Below, in pieces: positions 6,353 to 6,402 of a stretch of 6,402 nucleotides of DNA. The position numbers and the translations under genes were made by a program. Numbering within the stretch: position 1 is the stretch's first letter; each line of letters opens with the position of its first letter. The notes beneath the pieces were generated by a model. The model saw only the letters and a list, made by a program, of their open reading frames with translations. It was not told where the DNA came from and searched no databases. The stretch comes from Betaproteobacteria bacterium (GTDB lineage Bacteria > Pseudomonadota > Gammaproteobacteria > Burkholderiales > SG8-39), in assembly GCA_009693435.1 (NCBI GenBank), contig SHXF01000162.1, positions 1 through 6,402 on the forward strand. Reading direction: 5' to 3'.

Positions 6353-6395
6353 GGCGCGCGTGCGGCTCCCTGCATAGAGCCAGAGCGCGCGCGCC
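6353..6395. repeat. long GC-rich interrupted inverted repeat
   Basis: Outer arms GGCGCGCG (6353-6360) and CGCGCGCC (6388-6395), inner arms GGCTC (6364-6368) and GAGCC (6377-6381), 8-nt loop. An asymmetric internal loop (TGC against AGAGCG) separates the two stems; the GC repeats also allow shifted pairing. No T run follows within the window. It could be the stem of a transcript or terminator of a gene lying beyond the edge, or a structured intergenic repeat. Confidence 0.5.
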
Positions 6396-6402
6396 GGTGG
6401 GT

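Noticed and set aside
6331..6359. Perfect TTGACA (6331-6336) as the -35 of a plus-strand promoter
   Set aside because: The bases 17 nt downstream are an alternating GC tract with no -10-like hexamer.
6353..6402. Possible tRNA or known small RNA at the right edge
   Set aside because: The hairpin does not form a cloverleaf, there is no T-loop GTTC motif, and I recognise no known small RNA signature.

Overview
The window looks like a piece of a betaproteobacterial chromosome, most likely Burkholderiales. The clues are fairly GC-rich coding DNA, two different orphan 'Bug' solute receptors of the tripartite tricarboxylate transporter (TctC) type with no membrane subunits nearby, and a LysR regulator. 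The family assignments are firm. The organism is an inference from gene content, and species cannot be read from the sequence.

Layout. Bases 1-228 hold no convincing gene, only a weak terminator-like hairpin and a short motif that may be a mobile-element relic. Bases 229-2382 are a two-gene minus-strand unit: dapE (lysine and peptidoglycan precursor synthesis) followed after 33 nt by a periplasmic Bug receptor. An 89-nt divergent gap (2383-2471) separates it from a plus-strand set: a D-2-hydroxyacid dehydrogenase (2472-3431), a second Bug receptor (3478-4440) and a 115-residue cupin-like protein (4497-4844). After a 140-nt gap comes a MazE/AbrB-type antitoxin gene (4985-5245) without a mazF partner. 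Its 3' end overlaps by 12 bp the 3' end of a convergent LysR regulator gene (5234-6139, minus). Bases 6140-6402 are non-coding apart from a doubtful 25-codon ORF. They contain two clusters of inverted repeats and a DnaA-box-like site.

How the genes may work together. The dehydrogenase, Bug receptor and cupin are closely spaced on one strand and could form a small capture-and-reduction module for an organic acid or 2-oxo/2-hydroxy acid. The substrate is not readable from sequence. The LysR protein may control the cluster or, more typically, a divergent gene beyond base 6402. I found no clearly new multi-gene system. The least explained points are the competing hairpins at 6278-6316, the GC-rich hairpin beside a DnaA-like box at 6344-6395, and the solitary antitoxin with a palindrome near its putative promoter.
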